From Mycobacterium simulans (GTDB lineage Bacteria > Actinomycetota > Actinomycetes > Mycobacteriales > Mycobacteriaceae), in assembly GCF_900232995.1 (NCBI RefSeq), contig NZ_OCVX01000003.1:2202895-2266894 (forward strand): a DNA stretch of 64,000 nt, in the 5' to 3' direction. The notes below the pieces were generated by a model. That model was not told the DNA's origin. It saw only the letters and a list, made by a program, of their open reading frames with translations, and searched no databases. Below, piece after piece: positions 61,937-64,000 of the stretch. A program made the position numbers and the translations under genes. Positions within the stretch are counted from its first letter, which is position 1. Each line of letters begins with the position of its first letter.

Positions 61937-63154
61937 GTGGTGATCGCCAGCGACGTGGACCTGGATCGGGTGCGCAAGATTCACCAGTTGCGGTCCTATC
62001 GGATCGTTGCGGTGCTGCGCATCGGTGTCGTGGCGTTCATGGTGGGCGCGATGGTGGTCAGCTCACCGCGATTTGAGTGGCCCAGTCAAATCGCTTTGGT
62101 CGCCTTCTACTCATTCGCTGCGCTGACTGCCCTGGTATTGGCATTTGCGCCGTTTCGTCTATTCGGGACCAGCCGTTTCGTCGAAGTGGGCCGGTTGGAG
62201 CCATTCGTTTTCACCATCATCGACGTGGTGGTGTTGACGGGGTTTCAGTTGTTGTCCCGCGACGGGATCTATCCGCTGCTGATCATGACCCTGTTGCCGG
62301 TGCTGGTTGGCCTTGATGTGTCGTCGCGACGAGCCGCCGTAGTGCTGGCCGTCACAGTCATCGGGTTCACTATCGCCGGGGTTCAGGACCGCCTGGTGGT
62401 GCGCGCGATTGGCTGGCCGGATACCGCCTTACTCTTTGGGCTCTACGCGTTCCTGTGCTGCATCGCGATGGTGGTGGTCCGCATCGAGGAGCGGCGTGTC
62501 CGATCGGTCGCGGACCTGAGCGCTATGCGGGAGGCGTTGCTTGCCCAAACGATGACGGCGACGGAGTTGCTGCAGCGTCGGATTTCGGAGGCCATTCACG
62601 ACGGACCGCTGCAAGACGTGCTGCTCGCGCGCCAGGAGCTCGTCGAGTTGGATACCGCAGCCCCCGGCGATGAGCGAGTTGAACGCGCGTTGGTTGCCCT
62701 GCAGAGTGCGTCGGACCGGCTACGGCAGGCGACTTTCGAGTTGCATCCGGCTGTTCTCGAGCAGGTTGGATTGGGCGCTGCGGTGCAACAGCTGGCCGCA
62801 TTTGGCGCGCAGCAGTCGGGCATCGACATCAATACCGAGATCGATTACCCAATCCGCAGTGCCATCGACAACATCATGTTCGGCGTGGTGCGCGAGTTGC
62901 TGTCCAATGTGGTGCACCACTCGCAGGCCAAACATGCGTCCGTCACTCTCGGGATCGCGGATGGGAACTGCGTTTTGGATGTGGCCGACGACGGTGTGGG
63001 CGTCACCGCTGACACCATGGCTCGCCGATTGGGTGAGGGGCACATCGGCCTGGCATCGCAGCGGGCACGTGTCGACGCCGCCGGCGGAGCGTTCGTATTT
63101 CTGGATCCGCCGGCGGGCACCCATGTCTGTGTGGAATTGCCGCTGAAGCTCTGA
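61937..63154 (+). CDS. NarS-type sensor histidine kinase (Rv0845-like)
   Basis: A 405-aa kinase. Five to six N-terminal helices (IVAVLRIGVVAFMVGAMVVSS, IALVAFYSFAALTALVLAF and others) carry no obvious periplasmic domain. HisKA_3 follows, with the phospho-acceptor His in RRISEAIHDGPLQDVL, and an HATPase with VVRELLSNVVHHS and ADDGVGVT. H37Rv has the divergent response regulator gene narL (Rv0844c) immediately upstream; here it is absent, so the kinase is an orphan at this locus. Start GTG 61937; an earlier in-frame start is possible. Confidence 0.88.
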   Translation: MVIASDVDLDRVRKIHQLRSYRIVAVLRIGVVAFMVGAMVVSSPRFEWPSQIALVAFYSFAALTALVLAFAPFRLFGTSRFVEVGRLEPFVFTIIDVVVLTGFQLLSRDGIYPLLIMTLLPVLVGLDVSSRRAAVVLAVTVIGFTIAGVQDRLVVRAIGWPDTALLFGLYAFLCCIAMVVVRIEERRVRSVADLSAMREALLAQTMTATELLQRRISEAIHDGPLQDVLLARQELVELDTAAPGDERVERALVALQSASDRLRQATFELHPAVLEQVGLGAAVQQLAAFGAQQSGIDINTEIDYPIRSAIDNIMFGVVRELLSNVVHHSQAKHASVTLGIADGNCVLDVADDGVGVTADTMARRLGEGHIGLASQRARVDAAGGAFVFLDPPAGTHVCVELPLKL

Positions 63155-63207
63155 CTCTCGGGCGCCTAAGCCGCATAAGGCGCATAAGGAAAGTCGCTGA
63201 CCGCTTT

Positions 63208-63234
63208 CGTCTCCTCCGATTAGAGGTGGAGACG
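63208..63234. terminator. Stem-loop after the sensor kinase gene
   Basis: CGTCTCC at 63208-63214 pairs with GGAGACG at 63228-63234 around a 13-base loop, 54 bases after the kinase stop. No U-tract. Probable terminator. Confidence 0.5.
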
Positions 63235-63387
63235 TCCCCTCAATTTCGGACCGATCAGAGGTGGTTCGGCCAGCTAAACGTCCCTACTGTACGGCTCGTG
63301 ACCACAACGGCGATGATCGCTAATACGCGTCGCGTGTCGGCCAACGGCGCACGGGCGCATCGTCCTTGACGGGTCAGGAGCTGCGCA

Positions 63388-63567
63388 ATGATATGTGCCA
63401 GTGCGGCATCCGTGGTCATGTCACTGCCGCAACCCATCGCCCGCACGCCCAATATGCTCGGCAACCCCGAAGATGTGACCAACGCCGTGGTTTGGCTGGC
63501 CGCTGACGAAGCCGTGTACATCACCGGCCAAGCCCATGCGGTAGACGGCGGATGGACCGCGCAGTGA
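63388..63567 (+). pseudogene. C-terminal fragment of a short-chain dehydrogenase
   Basis: A 59-codon frame ending NPEDVTNAVVWLAADEAVYI then TGQAHAVDGGWTAQ, the unmistakable C-terminus of an SDR enzyme. The nucleotide-binding and catalytic parts are missing and the upstream DNA shows no SDR sequence, so this is a remnant left by a deletion or rearrangement. Its TGA overlaps the GTG of the next gene. Confidence 0.8.
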
Positions 63568-64000
63568 ACCGTCTACAGCACGAAAACAATAGGGGATCCA
63601 TCGTCTTGGTGGATACCTACGGGCCGTCGGCGTCACGACTTGCGCCGGCGTTCCAGGCCACCGGCTATCTTCCCATCAGGGTGCAGAGCACACCCGAGAC
63701 GCCCAAGGTCTACCGCAGTTGCCCTGATCCGTTTCCCTTCGAATTCGAGTTCACGTACCGCGGCTCCTTGGACGAAACGGTAAGCAACATATTGCCGTTT
63801 CGTCCGGTCGCGGTCATCGCGGGTTGCGACCACGGCGTCGAGCTCGCCGATGCACTCAGCGAGGCCCTGCACCCATTGACCGGGGTACCGAGCAACGGCA
63901 CCGCACTTAGTGCGGCGCGGCGCGACAAATACCTCATGATCGAGCGGATCAAGGAATGCGGTCTGCGCGGAGCTCGACAAATCAAAGTGCACAGCGAAGA
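63564..64000 (+). CDS. ATP-grasp enzyme, N-terminal part
   Basis: From the GTG at 63564 (overlapping the SDR stop as GTGA) the frame is open to the window end. It contains VAVIAGCDHGVELADALSEA, then VPSNGTALSAARRDKYLMIE and RIKECGLRGARQI, the pre-ATP-grasp and linker pattern of carboxylate-amine ligases (as in D-Ala ligase or dipeptide ligases). The catalytic ATP-binding domain lies outside the window. A GTG at 63612 (VDTYGPSASRLAPAF) is an alternative start. Substrate unknown. Confidence 0.72.
   Translation, partial: MNRLQHENNRGSIVLVDTYGPSASRLAPAFQATGYLPIRVQSTPETPKVYRSCPDPFPFEFEFTYRGSLDETVSNILPFRPVAVIAGCDHGVELADALSEALHPLTGVPSNGTALSAARRDKYLMIERIKECGLRGARQIKVHSE

Overview
The window is a high-GC actinobacterial chromosome, clearly a slow-growing Mycobacterium. 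Diagnostic content includes PE, PPE and PE_PGRS genes, mycothiol synthase (MshD), DesA1, LmeA, PhoY2, menaquinone genes (menD, menG, menJ), F420-type LLM enzymes and LpqQ/LpqR lipoproteins. Against the M. tuberculosis H37Rv gene order as I remember it, most of the window is colinear with Rv0808 to Rv0845. It is probably a close relative of the M. tuberculosis complex rather than a member: thiX, Rv0560c, the Rv0829 transposase and narL are missing at their usual places, and several gene blocks are extra.

Layout. 1-4.3 kb: purF end, purM, a DUF3073 gene, ygfZ-like gene, pabC-like gene, then a probable structured RNA. 4.5-8.5 kb: an accessory pair on the minus strand, a TIR-transmembrane-PknH-like sensor protein and a membrane protein with Rossmann, RyR and PGDYG-like domains. 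8.6-10.8 kb: a sulfur-linked operon (polycysteine leader uORF, cysA2, sseC2, a 32-aa membrane peptide, a nitrobindin-like gene). 10.9-26.2 kb: lmeA, glnR, mshD, a pstS-phoT remnant of a Pst operon, phoY2, an LCP gene, dus with a MIRU-like array, desA1, regulators, kmtR, a deaminase, a methyltransferase and Rv0831c. 26.5-27.8 kb: four tRNA genes, then a damaged double PE_PGRS junction full of G homopolymers. 27.8-40.4 kb: menD to yajQ and tRNA-Tyr (Rv0555-Rv0566c in H37Rv, normally elsewhere on the chromosome), carrying an extra RES/Xre toxin-antitoxin pair and a frameshifted HicB. 40.6-64 kb: a short PE_PGRS, an AAA ATPase, lpqQ, a TetR/CocE-hydrolase pair, lpqR, an accessory acyl-CoA catabolic cluster (LLM, EthD-like, ferredoxin, FadD, two FadE, enoyl-CoA hydratase, TerB/Coq4-like, alpha/beta hydrolase, thiolase), a PE/PPE pair, an MFS transporter, a cellulose-synthase-like glycosyltransferase, an E1-alpha gene, an orphan sensor kinase, an SDR remnant and the start of an ATP-grasp enzyme.

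The most interesting content is the RyR-domain/TIR-sensor pair, a candidate NAD-derived-signal system. With the RES toxin (NAD+ phosphorylase family) it makes two NAD-directed modules within 35 kb. Also notable are the polycysteine leaderless uORF upstream of cysA2, paired GAGAATA operators bracketing the catabolic cluster, a kmtR operator that overlaps its leaderless start, and the suspicious PE_PGRS junction at 27.36-27.56 kb, which casts doubt on whether the menD-yajQ block really lies here.
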